In this document: positions 11,201-23,046 of the stretch, piece by piece
Layout: every line of letters starts with the position of its first letter
Numbering within the stretch: position 1 is the stretch's first letter
From: Spongospora subterranea
Lineage: Eukaryota > Endomyxa > Phytomyxea > Plasmodiophorida > Plasmodiophoridae
Length of the DNA stretch: 44,245 nucleotides
Reading direction: 5' to 3'
Assembly: GCA_900404475.1 (NCBI GenBank)
Contig: OUQQ01000200.1
Span: forward strand, 1-44,245
Made by a program: the position numbers and the translations under genes
The notes under the pieces: generated by a model
What the model saw: the letters and a program-made list of their open reading frames with translations, nothing else
Told to the model about the DNA's origin: nothing
Database searches by the model: none

Positions 11201-13280
11201 ATGTTAGATTTTGTCTAATCATTGCAGCCTTATCCCCAAATCCGAAAATGTTGACAGCTGCAGTATTACAGTCCTGAATTTGCCCAAGCTTATTTGGGTC
11301 CCCAGATATAATAAGAACCTGAACGGTATCACGGTTATTGACATCAAGTTGAGTATACTAATAAAGATGTTTCAAGACATACAATATTTTCGTCATCAAA
11401 TAACGCCTTGTCATATGCTTTTTGCAGTTCTAAATCCGTGTTTGGGCGGCGGGAAGTAATTGCGATTTCTGAAGATTTCGCTAAACCTTGAGAAAAAACC
11501 GTGTCGTGCAGTATATCACGTGAAAACCCAGCGCTCAGTTGTAAAGCAGTCGCTGACATCGAAGACGAGAGTTCGACGCACTGGTGATATGTCGACGTAG
11601 CATTGGTCATCGCCTGTGCAAGTTGAAATTCGGTTCGACATAGTCAAACTGTAAGAATTTACCTTGCTAATTTCTCCTCCAATATCATATAAATCCTCGT
11701 TCGTAGCGTGGTTAACCATGGACCAGAATTTGATTTGATAAAGAGTAGCGTCTACATCAGCCTCAACTGCCGTTGAAAGAGCCTGGTTGAACTCGGAGAA
11801 TTTGATATTAGCTTTGGCTTCAGCGGTTGAAACGACAAACTCCTGAATTTCTAAACGAAGCTTAAAAATCAAGTACTGGGCGTCCCAAGCAGGATAATGA
11901 TTTTCAGCTTGTTCGAGGTATAAAAGGGCTGAAAATGAGCTCGCTTGATAATAAAACGAGAACATTGCACGAAATACATAGAAGAATGATGAATTTGGAA
12001 AGCAGGACGAAGTTTGGGCAAAAAGAGTCTGACACACTGCCAAATGTGCATCTGAGTTATCGACCGTAACTAAGAAATCGTGCGAATGTTGTCGCTGAAA
12101 TCGAACAGGCTGTAAAATGGTCTGGATACGCACCTGAACTTCAAATGCATTTCGCATAAGCAAAGGCGGAATGTCAGTCACAATTGCTTGACGAATTTTG
12201 ATGATAAAAAATCCGGCTCCAGCAATGAATGGAGCAGAAATCAGAAAGATCTGTAAGCCAACCGCGCCTGATATTACCGAATAAGCTAAATGAACGACGT
12301 ATTAGAAATTCATAGAAAAAAAGGGGGAAATTTTGTTGAGTCTACCTATGGTTTTACAAAAGATAGCCCAGAATACGATAAAGGCGGCGACAGATTGGGC
12401 TTGGTTGGCTAGTTGCACAAAGTATGGACCAAACATTGAAAACACGTAGGCAAGGGCTAACGATGGCGTAAGGCATAACAAGCAGGGAATGAAAGACGAG
12501 GGTGGAAATATATTGTACAATATCACCATTTGAATACGAAGGAGAAACTGAGCAATGCTGAACCTGGCGTGAGACATTGAGGTGAAGCTAGGTGAAAAAG
12601 GGTCCGTAACGATCATTGTTCCTTTGATGATGGTGCAAATTACTGCAATTATTGGAAATATGATCAACGCAGACACATATGAAGCAGCAGTATGACCTCC
12701 CGAAATCAAAGGAGAAAGTAGCACCTCAAGCAGGGGAATCGACAGCCATGTTGTAAATGCCAGGGATGACTCTCTAAAGAACTGGGTAAGCATCTGAAGT
12801 GAAAACAGGTGAGAAAACAGTAGTGAAATCGCAAACACATACTTTGAAATTGACCACAGCCAACTTGATTGGTGATGAACGAGAAGATTGTTGTTGAAAT
12901 ACAAGAAATGCCGCAACAATGATATATAGTGAGCAGAACACAACAGCAATTATAGACAATGTCTCTACGCTAGAACGGTCGAGGCAACGAAGATTGGTTA
13001 CTGCCAGCACGGTCGATGACGATTGACTTATTGTACCTCCGTCCGATGTTTGCGGAAACACGTACGATAATAACTGCGACGTTTCCAATACAGTGACAAT
13101 GCACGACCTCCAAACGGATTCCTCAAGGTCAGAAGACATTGAGCGAATAAATCGAAGGCTATCAGCTCCCAGCACCCGAACTGCGTGAATTTTGGAATCC
13201 AAGGGTGATTCCGGTTCCCCAAATGAACCTTCTTCATTATCGAATGCATCGTACTCCATCCAAAATGAATGGCTAGTCAC
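8279..13280 (-). CDS. TmcB-like multi-pass membrane sensor with TPR-like and PAS-like domains
   Basis: Ten exons (13280-12843, 12793-12346, 12285-11663, 11613-11383, 11318-10641, 10591-9887, 9824-9677, 9620-9070, 9019-8766, 8711-8279) join in phase to 1,502 residues. The N-terminal third has several transmembrane helices. A helical repeat module in exon 3 (SFYYQASSFSALLYLEQAE, then YPAWDAQYLIFKLRLEI) matches the TPR-like domain of TmcB/TmcC proteins. A PAS-like domain starts near residue 580 (VLIISGDPNKLGQIQDCNTA). Four further transmembrane helices (about 915, 1105, 1230 and 1440) enclose extracellular helical regions. Family members in protists and chytrids are presumed signalling receptors, some tied to nucleotide cyclases. 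I see no cyclase catalytic motif here, so any output is unknown. Some exon edges could shift by a few codons. Confidence 0.75.
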
Positions 13281-13336
13281 AATAGCCCCTTTAATCCTTC
13301 AGAGTAATGACGATAGTGATAACATATCAACCTATG

Positions 13337-13822
13337 TAGTCATACGCATGTTTGCTTGATGATTGATTACTATACGAGACAAGCAGCAACAATTGGAAGA
13401 CTCCCAGTCACAGCCATGAGGAAACGAAAATGAAAAGAGCGTTTTCAAAGGTACTGTAGTGTGCAAGATAGCATGCAGTTTATCCNNNNNNNNNNNNNNN
13501 NNNNNNNNNNNNNNNNNNNNNNNNNNNNNNNNNNNNNNNNNNNNNNNNNNNNNNNNNNNNNNNNNNNNNNNNNNNNNNNNNNNNNNNNNNNNNNNNNNNN
13601 NNNNNNNNNNNNNNNNNNNNNNNNNNNNNNNNNNNNNNNNNNNNNNNNNNNNNNNNNNNNNNNNNNNNNNNNNNTAGTCATACGCATGTTTGCTTGATGA
13701 TTGATTACTATACGAGACAAGCAGCAACAATTGGAAGACTCCCAGTCACAGCCATGAGGAAACGAAAATGAAAAGAGCGTTTTCAAAGGTACTGTAGTGT
13801 GCAAGATAGCATGCAGTTTATC
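13337..13822. other. Assembly gap (13486-13674, N) flanked by identical 148-bp sequences
   Basis: Positions 13337-13484 and 13675-13822 read identically over 148 bases, in the same orientation, on either side of 189 undetermined bases. The copies begin TAGTCATACGCATG and end GCATGCAGTTTATC. The simplest reading is that two contig ends overlap here and the scaffolder inserted a nominal gap instead of merging them; a true direct repeat is possible. It lies between the 5' end of the TmcB-like gene and the 3' end of the MFS gene and interrupts no assigned exon. Confidence 0.85.
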
Positions 13823-13883
13823 ATAGTTTATAAATACAGTGAACATTTGTCGATATATTTGATTTTGACAAACAGTTGAAGCG

Positions 13884-15614
13884 TCATCGATTTGAGTCGT
13901 TATATGAAGAACTGTCCCGGTATACAAGAGGTTCCACAAGCTGATTGCTAGAGCGATCGATTGACCATATCTGGTCGGGACCGGAAGTAGCAATGAAAAG
14001 TAACAACGCCAATGCAACGACCAGAATGATACAGGCGTAGAACACCGTTCCAGCACGAAATCCGTATACTTGCATTAAAATCCCGCCAATGGCGGGGCCA
14101 CAAACCTCGCCAAGAGAAAATGACGACGTGATGATTCCAGAAATAACTCCTAGCGCATGATCACCCAAATGCAAAACAGCATATCTGGAAACAGAAAATT
14201 GATTTCGGAATAATAAAAGTGAAGATGGAAACGAGCTTACGTCATGGAAGGGACGACAGGTACAAGAACTAAGCTGCACCCAGCGCTAATCAAAATCAGG
14301 GCAAATATCTGGTATTCCAATCCGGTCCAAGGAAGAGAACCGGAAAGAAGACATAGCGCGAACGCTATAATTATAAGACCCAGAACTATAAATGGGCGCG
14401 TATTTCTGGGTGAAGTTGCCCAACCGACGCACGGAGAACAGATGGCGTAGACGGCAGATATAAGTGTAAATAGCAGGCCTAATTCGCTCGCTGAAAGGTT
14501 GCTTCCGATAAAGTGAGGCTGTAGGGCAAGCTCCAGGTATGCGAACACTGACATTCCAACTACGGCAGCTAGAACGACCAAGGCGATGCCAGGAGTGCGG
14601 AGTACCTCTAGCACAGAAATATCGCTGAATTGCTGAAACCTTTGTGCACGGGTAGGAACAAGCCAAACTAACGGAATCATTAATGCAAGAGTAAATCCTA
14701 TGAGATAGCCGCGTCAGATACCAAGACAAAAAAATATCTATGCGAATACCTCCAATCACAAGAAAAGGAGCTTGAAATCCCCAGTGCTGATACAAAACGC
14801 CACCAAAAAGCGGACCAACCATGAAGCCTAAACTCTCTGCTACCTAAGAAAGTTAAGAGAAAACACGGTCATTTGTATAGCAATCACTGACATCCATGAG
14901 ACCGGTAACCGTTCCAATAGAATCGGGAAACCGTCCTGCAAGCATAGCAGTTGCTCCAGTTTCAGTGGCAGCACAACCGATGCCTTGAAAGAACCGGATT
15001 ATAAGTCCGAAACATATAAACATTCCTCCATGAAGATGATCAATGAGAGAGAAACTTGCTACACACACACCAGTTGTGATACCACCACCAATAATAAGAA
15101 TCTTCGGCCCAAGATAAGGGACAGAATATCCCCATACTGGCGCTGACAAAAACACCGACAACGGGAACGCGCTCAGGATAAATCCTACTGATCTTAAAGA
15201 AACTCCATGACCAATCGCTTCGTTAGGAAAAAATGGTCCTATTAACGATCTATAACATAGACGTTGAACATTGGAGTTTGCATATATAAAAAACGCAACA
15301 ACTTGAAACACTGTTAATTATAATAAACCAAAGCAAACAAATACATACATTGGAATGTTCATGAAAAGTGATAACAAGATCAGCGCTGTAAAGGCAGAAC
15401 TAAAAGGATTTAAGACTTTCTCCTGGTCCGGATTCTCCTGATATATGTGCCGTTCATTTGCTTCTGGTTTTCTTGGTATATCCGATACAATTTCTTCAAG
15501 TATCGGTTTGGACAGCATGGGCGCCTCGGCTGTAGTCGATCCCATGTTATTATTTGGTTTGGGTATTCCGAGGAGCCGTTCCCCACGTACGACCGCATGC
15601 ATCCAGGCGTGCAA
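13884..15614 (-). CDS. Major facilitator superfamily transporter, SLC18/vesicular amine-like
   Basis: Exons 15614-15349, 15249-14892, 14843-14750, 14697-14241 and 14184-13884 join to 491 residues. Landmarks of the SLC18-type MFS branch are NIPISLIGPFFPNEA across the first splice, SVFLSAPVWGY (loop 2-3), RFFQGIGCAATETGATAML (helix 4), GFMVGPLFGGVLYQHWGF (motif C, helix 5) and a second-half GEVCGPAIGGILMQVYGF (helix 11). The substrate is not readable; transport of an amine or other small solute out of the cytosol into vesicles or across the plasma membrane is the family expectation. The N-terminal ~85 residues are cytosolic, and a later in-frame ATG (MGSTTAEAP) could be the true start. The intron at 15250-15348 is long (99 nt) for this window. 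The gene is divergent from CEP120 over about 620 bp. Confidence 0.82.
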
Positions 15615-16237
15615 TTGGACTTTTAATACCTATATAATGATTATCCATACAGTAGGCCACACGACCTTATTTGAGCCAGGTTCAGTCCCAGAGATAGAAT
15701 TGTCTACACGGCCTACCACCTGAACCAATGTGCGCTCAGTACAGTACTTAGTATAGTGCGCGCAACAATATCTGCATCTGCATATGGATTGGATTTGAAC
15801 GTCTACACCATACATTAACGGCCGCAGGCCTGGTCTAGGTTTAACCTTAATCGTATAGAAAAAAGTGACGGAATGCTGCTTTAGAAGCGCGAAAATGATT
15901 GCAAAAGATTAGGATTATTTTTAGCGACGTTTTTTGGCGACGTTCTTAGGCTGTGCTCTGTAATCTGCTTAAATTTAATTGACATGTATGCTTCTCCAAA
16001 GTAATAAATTTTTGTTCGGATTTGCATGCAAATTATTATACACCATCATGATCGTCGTAGGCTGTACTTTGAAGCTCGTCTCGCAAAACAAGGCGACCAC
16101 AGTCTGAGTATGAAAAAGCGCGCGCGTCCAATGTGAGCACCAAATCAAACCCCTGTGAATCATAACGAAGCTGCAAAAGTTAGGGCAAAGACAATTTCCG
16201 TCCTCAGTCTTGTAGACTTCTGTTGGCGGAAAGTCGC
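15615..16237. other. Intergenic region between divergent MFS and CEP120 genes
   Basis: I see no gene here. The stretch contains a short internal repeat around 15922-15946 (GCGACGTTTTTTGGCGACGTTCTT) and a CG/GC alternating patch near 16120. It is the likely shared promoter of the two flanking genes. The short open frames on both strands have no recognisable content. Confidence 0.5.
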
Positions 16238-18941
16238 ATGTCACATGGGGACGATGACAATAGAGATAGCCACGCCCGACTGCGGATAAGCGTCAAGGCC
16301 AGGGGAGTTGGAGATATACTTATCGCCAGGCCGTGCTATTTCTGCGTTCAAGCAACGATCGGCAGCGATTTCAGCACCGTTTCGGATTGGTTTCCTGCTC
16401 CTGTCTATAAAGCTTCGCGTCATGAGCTCGACTTTGGCATAATAGAGTTAGAAATGTCTGCGCTCCATCTTTCCAAGCTGAAAAACGTTCGTTCTCCCCT
16501 GAAGCTGGCATTGCTTGCTGCCCCTAGTCCGTTATCTCCCATTCCCATTATTGCTGGGTTTGTTTTGATAGATTATAGAACATTTATCAGCGGTTCAAAA
16601 TATGAGATTCCAAAGCAATGGTACTTCCAGTATTGTGTCCCTAGTATATTTTTAACGTCAATGCTGTAATGATGACTAGGTACCGTCTGCAAAGCGCCAA
16701 GAGTAAACAAGCTACTCCGGAACTGAATGTCGGATGCAAGCTGAGCTGGGATTTCACGAAACCTCATGGAACTGAGAGCAACTTTGAGAACTTTTCAACG
16801 GACCAGCCAGTCGAAGTTGAGACACCGGAATTGTACGATGACGATTTTGAAGACTCGGGTAGTCAAACCGGCTCCTCAAAGATTGACGTGCTTACTGATA
16901 GTAAAGACTCGACAACAGTTGACAAGCCTGTTGAAACCGTTGAAGTTTCTTCGTTGCCAAATGAGGGCACTGCAGAATCGGCCAGAAGTTCTCATGCAGA
17001 TCACATAATCAATCCAGAATTTAATCACCGGATGTCCAATCTCAAAACAATGACGCACATTCCTGTCGACGAACATCATTATCGTATCAGCGTTGATCTG
17101 CGCTCTGTCCGTGACCTTGATCGTTCAGGTCTCGTTTACGCTCGATATGTATATCCATTATTTGGGGACTCTGAAACTGTTGCTACGCATCCAGCTGTGC
17201 AGGTTTGTTTTTCTTAAATGATTCTTTCGATATAATTGATCGTAGTGCGGTTTCAGTTTGAATTAAACCATGAAGTCTTTTTGCCCAACTCTTTTTGTGC
17301 TTTCGAACTGGACATGAAGCCAACGGAACTTGAACGAGTCCTTAGCGAAGATCCTTTTGTCGTTGAAGTTATAGCAAAGAATGAAGATCAGACCGAAAGG
17401 TATGGTTTATATTGTTCAACACCACTACAGTTTTTACATGTTGAAATTCGGCAGTGTAATAGGGTTGGCGACTTTGAACATGACCGAGCTGCTTTCAGCC
17501 CCTCGTGTTTCCGTTGAAACTGGGCATGTACGAGCGGTTGATATCTGGGTTCCCATATTCAACAGCGGTTTGTCCAATTTTCCTTCACGGGACATTCAAC
17601 TTGCAGGTTCCCTGCGGTGCACCGTGTTTCTAGAGGATTTCGGAGAGCGTCAACCAACACAATTTGAAGTTTCTCAAATTTCAGAATGTGACGCAGAGGC
17701 CGAGCGTGGAAGTCAAGCTTATCATGTTGCGTGGGAGTTGGAAGCATGGAAGCGCAGAGAACAAGAGACCTTCAAAGTTGCTATGGAGGAGATGAAAACC
17801 AAACGGACGCAGGAGGTTGAAGATGAATTGCACGAACTTGTGTTGAAAAAAGAAGTATCTTTGCGGAATGGTTACGAAATTTGTAGTTTATGTATGTTTT
17901 TTGCAGTCTTTACTATCGCAAAAGAAAAAAGAAATTTCTCAACTTGAAAAGAAGCTTGGACAGGCAAGAACATAATATCAGCAAGGCACTTTTTTGATTT
18001 TACCCAGGTCCTATTTGATATTCGAAATCAAGAGAGAGTTCTCAGACATCAAGAAGAAGAGCATGTCAAGTTGAAAGAATCATTGATACGGGAACATGAT
18101 TTACGCATTCGTGAAGATGCCGCTGTGCTGAAAAGCCTCCGCAGGCAACACGTAGGAAAAACTGTTGTTTTGACTTACTAGTCTTCATCTCTGATTTGAA
18201 AAGGCACAAGAATTAGCAATTAGGGACCGAGAGAAGACCATCCTGGAATCTCGTGTAACCGAGCTTGAGCGTATGTATGCTGATCAAATCGAGCATGTGA
18301 TGAGTGTCAAGAAGAAAATGGCAACTTCAACTGTTGGAAAGCTTCAGAACGATCTGGCCGATGTCAATCGACATCTGCAAACGGCCCTTGAAGAAATTGA
18401 CCAGTCAAAAGTAAAAGAAAAACGCCTCCAATCACAGCTGGTGTCATGTTTGAAAGAGTTGGCTCGACTTCGGCAGACAAGTGAGATCGTTGAGAACGTA
18501 AGCACCATGACATGCATATTGAGCCACTTTAAGAAGCGAACTTAGGAACGATTGGAGCGCGAAAGGCTTGAACTTCAACGACTACGCATACAACTAATGG
18601 CCAAACATCAACAGCGAGATTTAGATGCTGATAGGGGGCAACTCCAATCTATAAGAAACGATATTCGTCGTATGCTGTCGAACGATCGACAGAGTTTGTC
18701 TGAATCCCCCAAAAGATGTCGGTTCTTTTGTGCTTGCACCAGAATGAATATTACTAACCGATAGATAGTAGATGACGATAATATACGACAAGATGATGCC
18801 GAGCATGTGGCTAACAGGGAGGAATACGAAAGGCTGCAAGGGGAGAAGACCGATCTTCTTCGTTCCGGAATATATAGTCTAGATCATGAACTTATCAAAC
18901 GCATCAACGAACGCATACAAAGCCTGAAGGTCACATCGTAA
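16238..18941 (+). CDS. CEP120: CEP120-like centriolar protein
   Basis: CEP120 supports centriole elongation and basal-body/flagellum assembly. Nine exons (16238-16620, 16680-17202, 17257-17399, 17455-17854, 17907-17963, 18008-18151, 18204-18497, 18546-18717, 18769-18941) join to 762 residues. An N-terminal C2-like domain (about 12-150, with IPKQWYRLQ) is followed by an acidic linker. A second C2 (DUF3668-like) domain starts at HYRISVDLRSVRDL and includes VFLPNSFCAFEL and RCTVFLEDFG. After WELEAWKRREQETF comes a long coiled coil with LKELARLRQ. The end, RLQGEKTDLLRSGIYSLDHE after EEYE, matches the conserved CEP120 C-terminus. The protein is shorter than human CEP120 (about 986 aa), mainly in the central C2 region. 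Intron 17964-18007 appears to be GC-AG (GCAAGA donor), because no GT is available to keep the frame. Confidence 0.88.
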
Positions 18942-19038
18942 CTTTATCAAGCAAGTTCAAATAAACTCCAACTTATTTATTCTATCCAAACAATTTTGCC
19001 ATTGTAGATTTACATTTCATTTCGATTTGCGAAGCATG

Positions 19039-19781
19039 TTAACACTGTGTGTCTGGAAGTTCGATAGTCGACATCCACAGTTTTAATCGAAAAGCATCTA
19101 CGCCGTTCATATAGTACCTACAGAGAAATCGATCAAAGCTAAATAATGATACAGTTGAAATCTACCTGTGCAATCGTTTATCTTTAACAAATCCAAGATT
19201 TTCATATAGCCGAACTGCGCTAGTATTAGTGACTTCGGTTTCTAACACGACCTGATCCGATATATCAGATGCAGATTGTCAATGATTGATCTTAGCCAGA
19301 CCTGAGCGCAATTTGCTTCTGCCATACGTTCTATGATCATATTGATAAGCTTGCTTCCTAAAAAGACGCCGATGATCAATGGAAAACGTTTAATGACTAA
19401 AAAGAATGGTCGTTTCTGTAATGAAAACATTCATTACGAACCTACGTTAATAAATTTGTTTTTACGAACCTAATCCTTTTCTCCGATAATGCTTATCCAC
19501 GACCAGCATGGCGATGTATCCACGACGGACACCTTTCTTGGTAATGTCATGTTTTCCGACAATTGTGGCGACGCATACCCCTTCATCCATAGCCTGATGC
19601 AATTCGCAATGACCACATCATCAATCAACTCCCGATAGGCCCATACTAATATGCACAGGTACGGCCAGGCGTTTAGGAAGTATCGATATGTGAATACGGA
19701 ATACGGTTCCGATAGATCAGTTTCTATAAGGCGCTGGAGCAATGGCAGCTGATCCTCATTGGTGTACGTGATGAACTCCAT
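19039..19781 (-). CDS. NAA30: N-alpha-acetyltransferase 30, NatC catalytic subunit
   Basis: NAA30 (Mak3) acetylates N-termini such as Met-Leu/Ile/Phe from acetyl-CoA, in a complex with NAA35 and NAA38. Exons 19781-19647, 19593-19470, 19357-19302, 19251-19166 and 19117-19039 join to 159 residues, the length of the catalytic core. Typical segments are [59 protein letters not shown] (beta4 plus the RxxGxG/A acetyl-CoA loop), VVLETEVTN and [20 protein letters not shown], then [10 protein letters not shown]. The donor at 19469 is GTTCGT, and the following intron (112 nt) contains an internal near-repeat of GTTCGTAA. The protein lacks the long N-terminal extension of the vertebrate enzyme. Confidence 0.92.
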
Positions 19782-19989
19782 GGGTTATATAATAAAGCCG
19801 GATGAATGAAGAAGTGGTTATATTCAGGTGATTCGCTTTCCCCAACGACCCCCACCAGCAGTTTATAGTCAAGAGCCCTTAGAGAAATGGATTTCCGCTA
19901 CACAGTAAACCAGGAGGAGGAAGGCTGTGCACCGATACCGTTACACCACCTAACCCTCGTTACTGTAGTCGTTACGGCATACGGAGATA

Positions 19990-20025
19990 AAGGGGCGGTA
20001 TGTGTTGACGGGGGCCCCAACTACC
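19990..20025 (+). repeat. Extra partial copy of inverted-repeat core
   Basis: GGGCGGTATGTGTTGACGGG followed by GGCCCCAACTACC matches the segment GGGCGGTACATGTTGACTGG plus GCCCCAACAACC at about 20618-20650. It also matches, in reverse complement, about 20158-20190. It is a third, short copy just outside the larger inverted repeat, which suggests repeated insertion or rearrangement of one element. Confidence 0.6.
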
Positions 20026-20044
20026 AGGGAAGCAATATGGCATC

Positions 20045-20752
20045 CTTATGAATTCCCACATAGGAGCGATGAGCCAAACGATTAAAGCTGGAGGTGGAAG
20101 ATTTACTCATTTAGGTTGTCCTATTGCTCCCCATAGATAATCGGCCAAGAAAATGACGGGTTGTTGGGGCCCAATCAACATGTACCGCCCGACAACGTCG
20201 CAAAAAATGTGATTGCCTGAAGCGATGGTGGCGAAACACGACCCATCATCTTCCATGTCATTGAATTTTTGGTGAACATCAACTTGCTGTGACATGTTGG
20301 TCATTGATCTGCGCTGATTCAGATGCACCTATAAACGCAAAGAATGAATTAATGGAAGCGCACGTTCTGATCATATACATTGCTGCATGCCTCATTCTTG
20401 CAACACTGATCCAAGACCTGTGCTTCGCTCCTGTTCCCATCAATGGCCACGTGTCCCAGCAAGTTGATGTTTATGATGGATTCATCAATGTTAGAAATAT
20501 GGAAGATGTCGGGTCGTGTTTTCGCCACGATCTCTTCAGGCAATCATTTTTGTGCCATGTACTACAGGAAGATGTGACGTGATCGGGTTATAGGTAATAA
20601 CAGTAAGAATGAAGGTCGGGCGGTACATGTTGACTGGGCCCCAACAACCGGTGATTATCTATCCGAAACAATAAACAACCTAATGTATCAATCTTCCACC
20701 TCCAACTTCAATGGCTACTCGCTTCTGCTGTATGTGGGAGTTGGAATTCACT
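20045..20752. repeat. Imperfect inverted repeat, arms about 250-300 nt
   Basis: The left arm (about 20045-20300), read in reverse complement, matches the right arm (about 20453-20752). Shared blocks include CAGCAAGTTGATGTT, ATGGAAGATG.TGGGTCGTGTT, CTTCAGGCAATCA, GGGCGGTACATGTTGA, GGGCCCCAACAACC and ATCTTCCACCTCCA. The right arm has an insertion of a few tens of bases between the CAATCA and GGGCGG blocks. The ~150-nt loop is unique. Translated arms give related peptides (for example SQQVDV and DGSCF/VGSCF), but neither arm makes a plausible gene. It may be a fold-back element or an inverted duplication, and it sits in the divergent NAA30/OGG1 promoter region. Confidence 0.65.
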
Positions 20753-20939
20753 GCAATACTGCCACACTCTATTGTGGTTTATGCAGTGACATTGCCCACA
20801 CTTCTAATGGCATTATTGTTGAGTTCCAATCGATTAGTTTCTTCATGACATCAGTATGTCGAGTGAATATACCATGTTATCCTGATTACATCCCATTATA
20901 TTTGACGCGGTCATTCAGTCGACCAAACGTTACACAACA

Positions 20940-22442
20940 ATGGCACGGCGTTCATCTCGTGTTACCGGCAATGCCGTCGCCCATGCTGGCGCTCGTAATA
21001 ACAAGTCCAATGTTAGGGGTTCGGCGGCCGTCGTCGGCGCTCTGGAAGGCCGGTTAATACAATGCACCGGTACATGGAGTGATTGGCTACCAATAGACAT
21101 CAAGCCGGGCCAGTTCTGGGCAAAAGGCACGCTAACCAACGGGCAGTGCTTCGGATGGCGCCATCAGCCTGGCATTCAGGAAGACGACCAATTTACAGGT
21201 GTCTTGTGCGATCAAGTTTTACAGATTCGCCAATCCGATCCCATGTCAATGGCGTTATATCGAGTCGCCATTCCCCATCATAACAATGATCAAGGTCAGG
21301 TATCCAAGTCTCGCACTCGGCTACACCATTTTTTACGATCCGATGCCGATTTATCAGCTCATTATAAACAATGGGCATCATCAGATCTGCAGTTCTCAGC
21401 ATTTCCTGAACATTTTGCTGGCATTCGCCTATTACAACAGGATCCCGTTGAGTGTTTGTTCTCCTTCATATGCTCCTCTAATAACCACATCACTCGAATC
21501 ACCTCCATTCTCAACAAACTTCGCGATCGTTTTGGAGTTGATATTATGGTCGTCGACGGCGTCGTCTATAAGCAATTTCCGACGATCGCGTCGCTCGCAG
21601 CGTCGTCTGAAGAGGAGTTGAAATCGCTAGGGCTCGGATATCGTGCCCGATATATTCACCAAACCGCTATCGCATTATCAAATCGCCCTGACAATTTCCT
21701 CCACGATTTTCATCAGCGCTCTCAAGTCGAAATTCAGACCGAATTATGCCAACTGATGGGAATTGGTTCGGTTGACCCCGCCTTCGGATGTTTTAAGCGG
21801 ATATTTGATGTATTTTTTTTATCACAGGGCGCAAGGTAGCCGATTGTATATCATTATTCTCCATGAACCAGCTCCAAGTTGTGCCAGTTGACACACATGT
21901 TCTGCAGATCGCATTGAAGCATTACAGGGATCGCATCGGATCCATCACCAAATCCCAAACCCTCACTCCCAAAGTATATTACGCCGATTGTCAACTTCTA
22001 TCATCGATTTAGCAATCTTTCAGTTTTCACTTTTATTCTCTGTATTTTGCGTCCAATCGAATTCGATTTTCCCGTCTTTATTCAAGGAAATTAACCTGAA
22101 TATGGTCAGGTTTATAATCAGATTTCGACTGGATTTGTGAGCGTATTTGGCGAGCTGGCTGGCTGGGCTCATAGCATATTATTCACTGCCGACCTACCCC
22201 AGTTCAGAGATCACCTTTCCCCAAAAAAACTCGACACAAACTTGGAGACCGGAACCGCCGCGGAATTCAACAAAACCGATGTCAAGCCAGAAACCAACGA
22301 GGTAAAATGCAACACCGAGCAGCTTGATATCAAACTGCGGGTCAATTTGAAATGTGAAAGTGATGGAATCAAACGAAAAATCCCATTAGATTCTGTTTTA
22401 AGTGACTTGAAACGTCCTACTCGCGCCAGAAGGTGCTTATAA
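20940..22442 (+). CDS. OGG1: 8-oxoguanine DNA glycosylase/AP lyase
   Basis: OGG1 removes 8-oxoguanine opposite cytosine and nicks the abasic site in base-excision repair. Exons 20940-21765, 21828-21973 and 22110-22442 join to 434 residues. The N-terminal OGG domain shows GQCFGWRHQ and a DPVECLFSFICSSNNHITRI segment. YKQFPTIASLA and LGLGYRARYI follow. The helix-hairpin-helix (LMGIGRKVADC) is rebuilt by splicing out 21766-21827 and supplies the catalytic lysine at about Lys278; VVPVDTHV supplies the catalytic aspartate at about Asp297. The C-terminus AGWAHSILFTADLPQF is diagnostic. About 80 residues of lysine/glutamate-rich tail follow, ending KRPTRARRC, probably a nuclear signal. The first donor is GTTCGG, and the second intron (136 nt) is unusually long here. 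Confidence 0.94.
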
Positions 22443-23046
22443 AACGTATTCATTGTGTGATTTATATTGTTTCGCTGTCTATCTATGTATATCTTGTTGT
22501 TGCAGTAATGCCTGCTGGTTACTCTCGCCCTTCGGCGTTGATTCGGTCTGTATTGCGAAACCATGAACACTGTATCGTCGAGGTAAGACTACCGCCCAGC
22601 GGTCGATAAACCTCAACAGTAGTTCATCGTTGGAAACTTCTAAAAGTCACCTTCTGTGCGCTGGCGAAACAGGTCGAATCAGAACCAGTCTATACGTAAT
22701 CCTGAAACTCACCAGTGAACAGAGCAGAATCAATGACATTTTCACCCGAAAACTCAATTCGATTCGCTGGTAACCGTATGTGCACAGAACCGTCGATTGG
22801 TGCTGGCCCTGCTATATTCTCCCATCATCCTTCCAGCGTTGTTTTCTGAAGAATTCCGACACATTGACCATGTAGGGCAAAAACTTGCCGATCTCACACT
22901 AGCATATTCCCAGTCATTTGCTTCTAGATGATCACAAGAAAATCGGTGACGAGGAGACTCGGAAACAATTACATTGTCCAGTTTTAGCAAATCTGTTGAA
23001 TATTAGGTCAGTTCATCGTTGACTTTTTCGATTTGTTTTGACAACT
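22443..23046. other. Convergent intergenic region between OGG1 and CFAP74
   Basis: No gene is assigned. On the minus strand a 78-codon open frame (22990-22754) could be a last exon of the CFAP74-like gene if the stop I used at 23047 is spliced away. I see no family feature to decide this. Confidence 0.4.

Noticed and set aside
13445..14056. Long minus-strand open frame crossing the N gap
   Set aside because: Its length comes from undetermined bases and the repeated 148-bp sequence; only the part above 13884 belongs to the MFS gene.
20289..20582. 97-codon plus frame and its minus counterpart in the 20-kb inverted repeat
   Set aside because: The frame spans loop and arm, has no domain, and its similarity to the opposite strand is explained by the inverted repeat.
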